A DNA stretch of 12,089 bases from the NCBI GenBank assembly GCA_017626655.1, contig JAGAIH010000321.1, forward strand, positions 1-12,089. The letters run 5' to 3'. The notes under the pieces were generated by a model. It did not search any database. It saw nothing but the letters and a program-made list of their open reading frames with translations, and was not told where the DNA came from. A program made the translations under genes and the position numbers. Below, piece by piece: positions 6,667-12,089 of this stretch (positions are counted from its first letter, which is position 1; each line of letters opens with the position of its first letter). This stretch comes from Clostridia bacterium (GTDB taxonomy: Bacteria > Bacillota_A > Clostridia > Oscillospirales > CAG-272).

Positions 6667-6696
6667 CAGGGCGCCACGCCGAAGCGTCACGCCCTG
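6667..6696 (-). terminator. Hairpin after the foldase gene, probable terminator
   Basis: On the minus strand CAGGGCG pairs with CGCCCTG around an inner ACGC-TTCG-GCGT stem-loop (6667-6696), 16 nt after the foldase stop codon. The TTCG tetraloop makes it very stable, but the following U-tract is short (TTTGACT). A second CAGGGC/GCCCTG hairpin occurs at 6621-6645. Termination is likely but may be incomplete. Confidence 0.6.
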
Positions 6697-6711
6697 GATG
6701 CGGTTGGTTGA

Positions 6712-8571
6712 TTACTCGCCGTCAGCCTCGGTAGCGGCCTCGGTGCCTGCCTCGGTACCGGCCTCGGTGGTAGCCTCCGTAGCAGCCTCGGTGGAGGGCT
6801 CTGCGGTGGTCTCGGGGGCCTTGGCAGTGGTCTCGGGAGCCTTGGTGGTGGTAGCGGCGGTGGTCTCGGGCTCGTAGTCGATCTCGACGTGGTACTTGAC
6901 CACGGCGTCATCGTACCAAGCCTCCAGCTTCTCGTTGGCGACAGCGTCGCGAGCGGTCAGCTTCCAGGTCTCCTCATTCTCATCCTCGTACATAGCAATG
7001 ATGTGGCCGGTGACCTTCTCCTTGTCCTTGGAGTCGCCCTTCACCACGATGTTGGTGATATCGCCCTTGTTGCGGCCCTCCTCGTAGAGCCACTCAGCCA
7101 GGTCCTCGTTGGAGTTCTTGATGGACTCGTAGGAGATGCGCTCGTTCAGCTCGGCGGCGTAACCGGGAGCGTACTTCTCAACCAGCTCAGCGAACTTCTC
7201 GGCGGTCTTGGCGTCCTTCAGCTCGTTGTAGAAGGCCTCGGCTTTCTGTGCGGCGGTCTTGCCGTTCTCCACGTCCTTACCGTCGTCGGTGAGCATGATG
7301 TAGTAGGCGTTCTTGGTCAGCTCGGTGTCCAGCTTCATGACGTCCTTGCCGACGATGTACCAGGTGTAGGAGGTGGTGGTGACGTCCTTACCGGTGGTGG
7401 AATCCTTAGAGGTGGTCTTGGTCTCGATGATCTTGGTGTCGCCCTCCTTGCGGCCCTCGCCGAACAGCCACTTCTGGAGGTCGGTAGCGGAGGTGCCCTT
7501 GGGATCGGCCCAGTTAGCGGTGGACTCCTTGACCTTGTTTAGCTCGGTATTGGCGGAGGTGACGATGTTGTTGCAGATGGTGTAGGCGGCCTTCTTGTAG
7601 GCGTCGGTGTCCTTGTCGGTGAAGACAGCCTTGATGTCGTTGCCGTCGGCATCCTTGCCGGCCAGCTCCTTGAGAACCAGGACGGTGGTCAGAACGTCAG
7701 CCTTGGTCTTCTCGGCACCGGCGGCGTCCTCGATCTTCTTGTCGGTGATGTTGGTCTTGTAGAGAGCGTCGAACTTGGTGTCCACCATGTACTTGACGAT
7801 GACGGTCTTGACCTCCTCGACGGTCTTGCAGTCCTCGATCTTGTACTCGGTCTTCAGCTTCTCGTTGATCAGCTTGTAGGAGGTGTACTTGGTGGAGTAG
7901 AAGGAAGCCTTGTTGTCGTCGCGGTGCTTCTCGATCTCCTCCATGGTCACGCCGGCGGAGTAGTCGTCGTAGAGCTTCTCAGCGTGCTTGCCGCCGATGA
8001 AGTAGTACTCCATAGCGGATTCCACGTCGCCCTTGGAGACGCCGTTGCCGATCCACTGCTTCAGGTACTTGTTGAAGGAAACGCCGTTGGCCTTGGCGGT
8101 CTCCTTGAGACCCTCGATGTACTCCTCGATGTCGGAGGCGATCTCGGACTTGTACTGATCGTACAGGCCCTGAGCCTTAGCGTCCTCGCAGTAGGTCAGG
8201 TACTGCTCGGCGTAGGCGTAGGCAGAGGCGTCAAAGGAGCCGGAGCCCACGGTGGAGGGGATCATGTAGTTGGCGTAGTCAGCGCCGTTGGCGAACATCT
8301 TGGTTACACCGTAGGTGTCCTGCATCAGACCGTACTGGTAGTACATGAACTGGGTGTAGTACTGGTTCTGTGCGACATGGAAACGGTAGACGTCCAGCTC
8401 ATTCTCGTTGAGCTTGATGGTGTCGCTCTTGGCGGCGTTGTCCAGACGGCCGATGATGCCGATGGAGTCAACGAAGGTGTAGCCCAGGATGGCTACGACA
8501 AGCACGAGGGTCACGATCAGAATGAGCGAGACATAGGGAAATTCGCGCTTGGTTTTTGCTTGCTGATTCAT
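6712..8571 (-). CDS. Membrane-anchored peptidyl-prolyl isomerase-like foldase (PrsA/SurA-like)
   Basis: A 619-residue protein with a short basic N-terminus, one membrane helix (about 13-37) and no lipobox cysteine, so it is anchored with most of the chain outside. A helical SurA/PrsA N-terminal-like region (about 50-270) contains the substrate-binding type segment LDVYRFHVAQNQYY. Two related modules share WLFGEGRKEGD (368-378) and WLYEEGRNKGD (494-504), each followed by beta strands, as in parvulin (PpiC) domains of clostridial foldases. The second includes AFYNELKDAKTAEKFAELVE before it. A Thr/Glu/Ala/Pro tail (567-619) ends the protein. The likely role is folding of exported proteins. ATG 8571 has AAAGGA (8581-8586) at 9 nt. 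Isomerase active-site residues could not be verified by eye, so enzymatic activity is inferred. Confidence 0.8.
   Translation of the reverse strand: MNQQAKTKREFPYVSLILIVTLVLVVAILGYTFVDSIGIIGRLDNAAKSDTIKLNENELDVYRFHVAQNQYYTQFMYYQYGLMQDTYGVTKMFANGADYANYMIPSTVGSGSFDASAYAYAEQYLTYCEDAKAQGLYDQYKSEIASDIEEYIEGLKETAKANGVSFNKYLKQWIGNGVSKGDVESAMEYYFIGGKHAEKLYDDYSAGVTMEEIEKHRDDNKASFYSTKYTSYKLINEKLKTEYKIEDCKTVEEVKTVIVKYMVDTKFDALYKTNITDKKIEDAAGAEKTKADVLTTVLVLKELAGKDADGNDIKAVFTDKDTDAYKKAAYTICNNIVTSANTELNKVKESTANWADPKGTSATDLQKWLFGEGRKEGDTKIIETKTTSKDSTTGKDVTTTSYTWYIVGKDVMKLDTELTKNAYYIMLTDDGKDVENGKTAAQKAEAFYNELKDAKTAEKFAELVEKYAPGYAAELNERISYESIKNSNEDLAEWLYEEGRNKGDITNIVVKGDSKDKEKVTGHIIAMYEDENEETWKLTARDAVANEKLEAWYDDAVVKYHVEIDYEPETTAATTTKAPETTAKAPETTAEPSTEAATEATTEAGTEAGTEAATEADGE
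6715..6870 (-). repeat. Low-complexity coding repeat (Thr/Glu/Ala tail of the foldase)
   Basis: On the plus strand the segment repeats GCCTCGGT-like units spaced mostly 12 or 15 bases apart, encoding TEA, TEAA, TEAG and APETTA repeats (residues about 567-616). In-frame units mean the tail can lengthen or shorten without frameshift. It is a degenerate array, not a CRISPR. Confidence 0.75.
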
Positions 8572-8778
8572 TGTCGAAAATCCTTTCTTTTATCCCTGCC
8601 GTGAGGCGGCGCGGGGTATTGTTTTGCGTGTTCCGATTCCATGCCCGTCAAGGCATAGAGCCAGACAATGCTACTATTATACCTCTACTTCATGTTCTTT
8701 TTATGAACGAGCCGTGAATCGCCGTAAAACTTTTCAAAATCCGTCAAAAAAATTTGGGAGAGAGGTTTTATGGTCCCG
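8572..8778 (-). other. Intergenic region between rnj and the foldase gene
   Basis: This 207-nt stretch holds no convincing gene. It contains the foldase promoter (8676-8704) and, in the predicted foldase leader, two small hairpins (ATGCC/GGCAT at 8641-8656 and GCCG/CGGC at 8598-8610). The rnj gene ends at 8779. Its only terminator candidate is weak: a 4-bp GGGA/TCCC stem (8756-8759 and 8774-8777) followed by seven Ts on the minus strand (8746-8752). Read-through from rnj into the foldase gene is therefore possible. Confidence 0.45.
8676..8704 (-). promoter_or_regulatory. Probable sigma-A promoter of the foldase gene
   Basis: On the minus strand TATAAT (8676-8681) is a perfect -10 box. The hexamer 17 nt upstream (ATAAAA, 8699-8704) is a poor -35. 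The predicted start near 8669 gives a leader of about 98 nt. Confidence 0.55.
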
Positions 8779-10995
8779 TCAAACGTCCATGATGATGGGC
8801 AGGACCATGGGCTTGCGCTTGGTTTTTCCGTAGAGGTACTTGGTGATATCGTCCTTGATGGCGGACTTCATCTCAAACCAATCCAGACCCGAGCGGCGGA
8901 GACTGATGTCGATGGCGTCCACGGCGATCTTGCGGACCTCCTCCATCAGCTCCTCGGACTCACGGACGTAGACGAAGCCGCGGGAGACGATATCGGGGCC
9001 TGCCACCCGCAGACCCGAAGCCGAGTCCACGGTCGCCACCACCACGATGAGGCCGTCCTGGGAGAGATGCTTGCGGTCCCGCAGGACGATGTTGCCCACG
9101 TCGCCGATGCCGTAGCCGTCGATCAGCACCACGCCGGAGGGAACGGTGCCGCCCCAGAGGGCCCGCTTCTCGTCGATCTCCAGCACCTTACCGATATCCG
9201 AGATGAAAACGTTCTCATGGGGGATCCCCATGGCCACCGCCAGGTCGCGGTTGGCGGCCATGTGCTTGTACTCGCCATGGACGGGCATGAAGTACTTGGG
9301 ACGGGTCAGGCCCTGCATGAGCTTCAGCTCCTCCTGGCAGGCGTGGCCCGAGACGTGGACCTCCACCGAGGCGTCGTTGATGACGGTGACCCCCATCTTG
9401 GACAGCTCGTTGATGATACGGCCTACCAGCTTCTCGTTACCGGGGATAGCCGAGGCCGACAGCACCACCAGGTCGCCGTAGCCCAGAGTGACCTGGGAAT
9501 GCTCCCCGAAGGCCATGCGGTAGAGGGCGGACATGGGCTCGCCCTGGGAACCCGTGGTGATGAGGGTCAGCTCCTGAGGTCTGTAGCGCTTGATATCGTT
9601 GATATCGATCAGCACGCCCTCGGGGACCTTCATGTAGCCCAGCTCCACGGCGGCGGAGACGATGTTGATCATGCTTCGTCCCGTGACCGCCACCTTACGG
9701 CCGTGGCGCGCCGCGATGTTGATGATCTGCTGGACGCGGTGGACGTTGGAGGAGAAGGTGGAGATGACGATGCGGCGATCCTCGTGCATGGTGAAGATCA
9801 CCTCCAGGGACTTACCCACCTTGGTCTCGGAGGGGGTGTACCCGGGCCGCTCGGCGTTGGTGGACTCGCACATAAGGAGGAGAACTCCCTCGCGGCCCAG
9901 CTCGCCCAAACGGGTGATGTCCATCATGTCACCGTCAATGGGGGTGAGGTCCAGCTTGAAGTCGCCCGAGTGGACGATCATGCCCAGAGGCGTATTGATC
10001 GCCAGGGCGCAGGCGTCGGCGATGGAGTGGTTGACGCGGATGAACTCCACCGTAAAGGAGGCGCCCAGGCGGACGGTGTCCCCCGCCTTGACACAGCGGA
10101 GATCCGCCTTCCGGGGAAGGGTATGCTCCTGGAGCTTGTTCTCAATGATGCCCAGGGCCAGGCGGGTGGCGTAGACGGGGACGTCCAGCTTCTGGAGGAT
10201 ATAGGGGATGGCGCCGATGTGGTCCTCGTGGCCGTGGGTGATGACCATGCCGCGGATGCGGTCGCGGTTCTGCTCCAGGTAGGCCACGTCGGGGATCACC
10301 AGGTCCACGCCGGGCATCTCATCCTCGTCGGGGAAGCCGATGCCGCAGTCGATGATAAGGATGTCGTCACCGTACTCCACCACGGTCATGTTCTTGCCCA
10401 CCTCGTTGAGACCGCCCAGGGGGATGACCCGCAGCTTGGCGCCGGGGATCTTCTTCAGAGGAGAGGAGGGAGCCTTGCGGCCCGCCTTGGGGGCCTCGAC
10501 GGTTACGGTGTCGGCGGCGACCACCACCGAATCCTCGGCGGAGACGATGGAGGAACCGCCCCGACGGCCCTTGCTCGACGCGGGCTTCTTGGGGGGAGCA
10601 ACCTCGGCCGCCGTCTCGGTGATCGTCTTTTCGGTCCGCTTGGATGCGGGCTTTTTGTCGGTCTTGGCGCGGCTCACCTTGGTCTCGGTCTTGGTTTCGG
10701 TCTTGGTCTTGACGGGAGCCGCCTCGTCGGCCTTCTTCTTGCCCTTGCGGCTGTGGGTAGGGGCGGCGGGCTTCTCCTCGGCGGCGGTCAGCTCGTTTCT
10801 GCGGCCGCGGCGGGACTTGGGCGCCTCCTCCTCGTTGCCGAAGGGAGAGAGGATCTCGGGGGTGGACAGGATATCCCGGGAGCCGATGCGGAACTCCCCG
10901 CTGTCCCTGTGTCCCTTGAACTTCAGGGACTTGGCTTCCTTGCGGGATGAGGACGACGTCCCATCCTTCTTTTTGTTCTGATTACTTGCGCTCAT
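8779..10995 (-). CDS. rnj: Ribonuclease J with long N-terminal extension
   Basis: A 738-residue metallo-beta-lactamase/beta-CASP nuclease; RNase J combines 5'-3' exonuclease and endonuclease activities in mRNA decay and rRNA maturation in Firmicutes. The core begins at about residue 187 (LRVIPLGGLNEVGKNM). It shows the zinc motif HGHEDH (254-259), H323 in VNHSIAD, SGDFKLD (343-349), beta-CASP segments STFSSNVHR (412-420) and TTGSQGEP (480-487), and PVHGEY (571-576). The core is about 550 residues, the usual full size of the enzyme. The first ~185 residues are extra: basic, low-complexity and probably disordered, with a KTKTETKTETK run at 96-106. ATG 10995 is the only ATG before residue 203. 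The nearest Shine-Dalgarno (AAGGAAA, about 11014-11020) is unusually far, about 18 nt away, and an in-frame stop precedes the ATG. Confidence 0.95.
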   Translation of the reverse strand: MSASNQNKKKDGTSSSSRKEAKSLKFKGHRDSGEFRIGSRDILSTPEILSPFGNEEEAPKSRRGRRNELTAAEEKPAAPTHSRKGKKKADEAAPVKTKTETKTETKVSRAKTDKKPASKRTEKTITETAAEVAPPKKPASSKGRRGGSSIVSAEDSVVVAADTVTVEAPKAGRKAPSSPLKKIPGAKLRVIPLGGLNEVGKNMTVVEYGDDILIIDCGIGFPDEDEMPGVDLVIPDVAYLEQNRDRIRGMVITHGHEDHIGAIPYILQKLDVPVYATRLALGIIENKLQEHTLPRKADLRCVKAGDTVRLGASFTVEFIRVNHSIADACALAINTPLGMIVHSGDFKLDLTPIDGDMMDITRLGELGREGVLLLMCESTNAERPGYTPSETKVGKSLEVIFTMHEDRRIVISTFSSNVHRVQQIINIAARHGRKVAVTGRSMINIVSAAVELGYMKVPEGVLIDINDIKRYRPQELTLITTGSQGEPMSALYRMAFGEHSQVTLGYGDLVVLSASAIPGNEKLVGRIINELSKMGVTVINDASVEVHVSGHACQEELKLMQGLTRPKYFMPVHGEYKHMAANRDLAVAMGIPHENVFISDIGKVLEIDEKRALWGGTVPSGVVLIDGYGIGDVGNIVLRDRKHLSQDGLIVVVATVDSASGLRVAGPDIVSRGFVYVRESEELMEEVRKIAVDAIDISLRRSGLDWFEMKSAIKDDITKYLYGKTKRKPMVLPIIMDV

Positions 10996-11104
10996 GAATT
11001 TGTTGTACCGTTATTTCCTTTCTGTTCTCCCGTTGTCGTAAAGCCCCTCTGCCCGTTGGGAGTGTATGCGGGCATGGGGAAACACCGCGCTCGCTCGGGC
11101 GCGG

Positions 11105-11130
11105 AAAAACCTGCCTTCCGTGGGGAAGGC
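11105..11130 (-). terminator. Terminator-like hairpin inside the rnj leader
   Basis: On the minus strand GCCTTCC (11124-11130) pairs with GGAAGGC (11113-11119) around a 4-nt loop. AGG and then TTTTT (11105-11109) follow. The 3-nt gap before the U-tract suggests a leaky terminator or attenuator. It lies 110 nt upstream of the rnj start codon, downstream of the only good promoter. Confidence 0.65.
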
Positions 11131-11389
11131 CTTATGTAATGTTAAGTTGAGAGCGCGGGGAATATGCCTCGGGACCGTGACGGGCTCACGGAAAACACCT
11201 CGGGGGCCAAATGGGCGCAGCTATCCCGAGGGAGAGAGGCGGTGTGCGCCAGGGTGCCGCGGCAGGTGTGAAGCCTGACCGCGGCGGTACCGAGCCATGA
11301 CGACCCGCCCGATACCAAAAGCCGTGGCGTGATCCCGCGTCTTGTCCCCGCCGCGGAGAAGAGGGCGGGAACGACCGAACACAAACATC
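11105..11389 (-). ncRNA. Candidate structured leader RNA or small RNA upstream of rnj
   Basis: A segment of about 285 nt bounded by a perfect promoter and a terminator-like hairpin, without a credible reading frame. Hairpins seen by eye on the minus strand: GTTCCCGCC with GGCGGGGAC (about 11340-11371); GCCGCGGtCAGG with CCTGCCGCGGC (about 11256-11285); CCGTGA with TCACGG (11175-11191); and CCTCGGG (11225-11231), which can pair with either of two CCCGAGG copies (11198-11204 or 11167-11173). I could not match it to RNase P, tmRNA, SRP, 6S or T-box RNAs. It may be a cis-acting leader controlling rnj, a separate small RNA, or both. Beyond the hairpin, 10996-11104 holds two further small stems (11083-11102 and 11051-11073) and no second convincing promoter. 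Confidence 0.55.
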
Positions 11390-11395
11390 TTATAC

Positions 11396-11424
11396 ATTAT
11401 ACACCATGAGCGGCTATCTGTCAA
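11396..11424 (-). promoter_or_regulatory. Consensus sigma-A promoter of the rnj leader
   Basis: On the minus strand TTGACA (11419-11424) and TATAAT (11396-11401) are separated by exactly 17 nt. Transcription is predicted to begin near 11389, about 390 nt before the rnj start codon. Confidence 0.92.
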
Positions 11425-11491
11425 CCTCTATTTTGTCTTCGGGAGAAGGTTTGTGAGAATTGCGGGAGAAATAGGCCTTTGGGGGCGTTCG

Positions 11492-11788
11492 TCACAACAG
11501 AACCCACAACAGGGAAGCGATTCCGCCCCCTGTTCCCAGTCCCAGAAGGAACCAGACAAGTCCCCGCATCAGCCCGAAGCGGGGAGAAGGGGAGGGCGAA
11601 CCCCCCGCCTCCCGCCCCTTGGCGGCCGCCATACTGCTGTCCAGTATGCGGTTGGCCTCCCACAGCATATCCGGGCTGTCGCACTCCCGCCCCTCTGCCT
11701 CGGGTCGGACCACGAAGTAAGCCTCCTCAAATAAACGGCTGTCCCGCGTCCGCACGACGATCATTCGCTTTTCCGCGCCTCTGAGCAT
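11492..11788 (-). CDS. Small tail-anchored protein, function unknown
   Basis: A 98-residue protein. The first part is soluble and charged (MIVVRTRDSRLFEEAYFVV at 9-27, then PDMLWEANRIL at 39-49). A Ser/Pro/Gly-rich linker (about 57-70) leads to a single C-terminal membrane helix (about 76-98), so the protein should be tail-anchored with its N-terminal domain in the cytoplasm. ATG 11788 is preceded by AAGGAG (11796-11801) at 7 nt, which supports real translation. It stands 67 nt upstream of the rnj leader promoter and 48 nt from the edge of the inverted-repeat element. I do not recognise a named family; the soluble part has the look of a conserved clostridial small protein, but that is an impression. 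No clear terminator follows it, so its transcript could run into rnj. Confidence 0.72.
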   Translation of the reverse strand: MLRGAEKRMIVVRTRDSRLFEEAYFVVRPEAEGRECDSPDMLWEANRILDSSMAAAKGREAGGSPSPSPRFGLMRGLVWFLLGLGTGGGIASLLWVLL

Positions 11789-11862
11789 GGTGATTCTCCT
11801 TGTTTTCGATAGTATGTAAATTGGGGTTTATAGGTCTGACGGAACAGAGTGGAATTGGGTAG

Positions 11863-11919
11863 GGTGGCTACTCATCCGTCACGCCTGCGGCGTGCCACCT
11901 TCCCTCACAAGGGAAGGCT
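11863..11919. repeat. Left arm of inverted repeat
   Basis: A two-hairpin unit. GGTGGC (11863-11868) pairs with GCCACC (11894-11899), enclosing the small stem ACGCC/GGCGT (11881-11893). CCTTCCCT then pairs with AGGGAAGG around a CACA loop (11898-11917). It is the inverse complement of 12004-12062 except for the small inner stem. Confidence 0.9.
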
Positions 11920-12003
11920 TCCGTGGTATGCTTTTCGTTCTCTTAAAGCCGAAAACATACTGATATCTAAAGGCTTTTAGGGAGACGCAAAACATACCGA
12001 ATG

Positions 12004-12062
12004 AGCCTTCCCTTGTGAGGGAAGGTGGCGCGCCCGAAGGGCGCGACGGATGAGTAGCCACC
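12004..12062. repeat. Right arm of inverted repeat
   Basis: Inverse complement of the left arm, 59 nt. The outer 18-nt and inner 26-nt blocks are identical to the left arm. The inner hairpin is GCGCCC/GGGCGC here instead of ACGCC/GGCGT. Confidence 0.9.
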
Positions 12063-12089
12063 GAGAAACATACCGATTTGTTCCGTCAA

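Larger units (their letters stand above)
11837..12088. mobile_element. MITE-like inverted-repeat element
   Basis: A 252-bp non-coding element with layered inverted repeats. The ends are TGACGGAACA (11837-11846) and its complement TGTTCCGTCA (12079-12088). Each is followed inward by 16 unmatched nt, then an 18-nt matched block (11863-11880 with 12045-12062), a variable hairpin, and a 26-nt matched block (11894-11919 with 12004-12029). The centre (11920-12003) has no gene. A short open frame at 11879-12061 follows the repeat and looks accidental. Symmetry and terminal repeats suggest a miniature transposable element mobilised by an unlinked transposase. The outer boundary and any target duplication cannot be tested because the window ends at 12089. 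Confidence 0.65.

Noticed and set aside
6715..6870. CRISPR-like array
   Set aside because: The repeats are short, degenerate and in frame within a protein-coding tail, without regular unique spacers.
8770..10950. Very long plus-strand open frame (726 codons) opposite rnj
   Set aside because: It is antisense to a certain RNase J gene and is explained by strong third-position GC bias. Its translation is compositionally odd (rich in His, Asp, Gly, Val), and it has no promoter or ribosome binding site.
11279..11296. GGTACCGCCGCGG on the minus strand, reminiscent of a T-box sequence
   Set aside because: The full T-box motif, specifier stem and an aminoacyl-tRNA synthetase or amino-acid gene downstream are missing; the bases are better explained by the GCCGCGG hairpin.
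11105..11389. RNase P, tmRNA, SRP or 6S RNA in the rnj leader
   Set aside because: None of the conserved cores I know (for example GGAAGGAAGCAGC of SRP, or GAGGAAAGTCCGGGC of RNase P) occurs in it. 6S cannot be fully excluded by eye, but no large central bubble is evident.
11879..12061. 60-codon minus-strand open frame in the inverted-repeat element
   Set aside because: It runs through both palindromic arms, has no ribosome binding site and simply translates the repeat.

Overview
The window comes from a GC-rich (roughly 58-60% by eye), spore-forming member of the Clostridia, most likely an Oscillospiraceae/Ruminococcaceae-type gut anaerobe. The evidence is consensus sigma-A promoters, strong GGAGG-type ribosome binding sites, a glycine riboswitch of Firmicutes style, a SipL-like spore coat morphogenesis protein, RNase J as the ribonuclease, and a stand-alone MsmK/UgpC-type sugar-transporter ATPase. 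No phage, plasmid, CRISPR or toxin-antitoxin genes are visible. The one mobile-looking item is a non-coding inverted-repeat element at the right edge.

Left part (1-4090). A sodium:alanine/glycine symporter gene runs off the left edge on the minus strand, behind a single-aptamer glycine riboswitch and an intrinsic terminator. A back-to-back promoter pair then drives the two-gene ThrE/YjjP-YjjB-type exporter on the plus strand (663-1960, overlapping ATGA junction). Next come a monocistronic carbohydrate ABC ATPase (2189-3343) with strongly biased codon use and a small four-helix membrane protein of unknown function (3483-4019). The exporter and the small membrane protein have similar promoter-to-GTG-start modules of identical length.

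Middle part (4091-8571, all minus strand). It holds a SipL-like spore coat protein (three SPOCS/DUF3794-like stretches plus a C-terminal LysM) behind a plausible sigma-E promoter, a cysteine-rich zinc-ribbon protein of unknown function, and a membrane-anchored extracellular foldase-like protein (PrsA/SurA-like) with a Thr/Glu/Ala-rich repetitive tail. Each appears to be its own transcription unit, with hairpin terminators between them.

Right part (8779-12089, minus strand). Ribonuclease J carries an unusual N-terminal extension of about 185 residues, rich in Lys, Thr, Ala and Glu. It lies behind a leader of about 390 nt that starts at a perfect TTGACA-17-TATAAT promoter, contains several stable hairpins, and passes through a terminator-like hairpin before the start codon. 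This leader is the best candidate for an undescribed regulatory RNA here. Upstream lie a 98-residue tail-anchored protein of unknown function and a 252-bp MITE-like element. Its two arms share sequence at the ends but differ in a central hairpin that stays paired in both arms.

The genes are mostly independent housekeeping units (amino-acid transport, sugar transport, sporulation, protein folding, RNA turnover) rather than one accessory system. The novelty is in RNA-level regulation and the repeat element.
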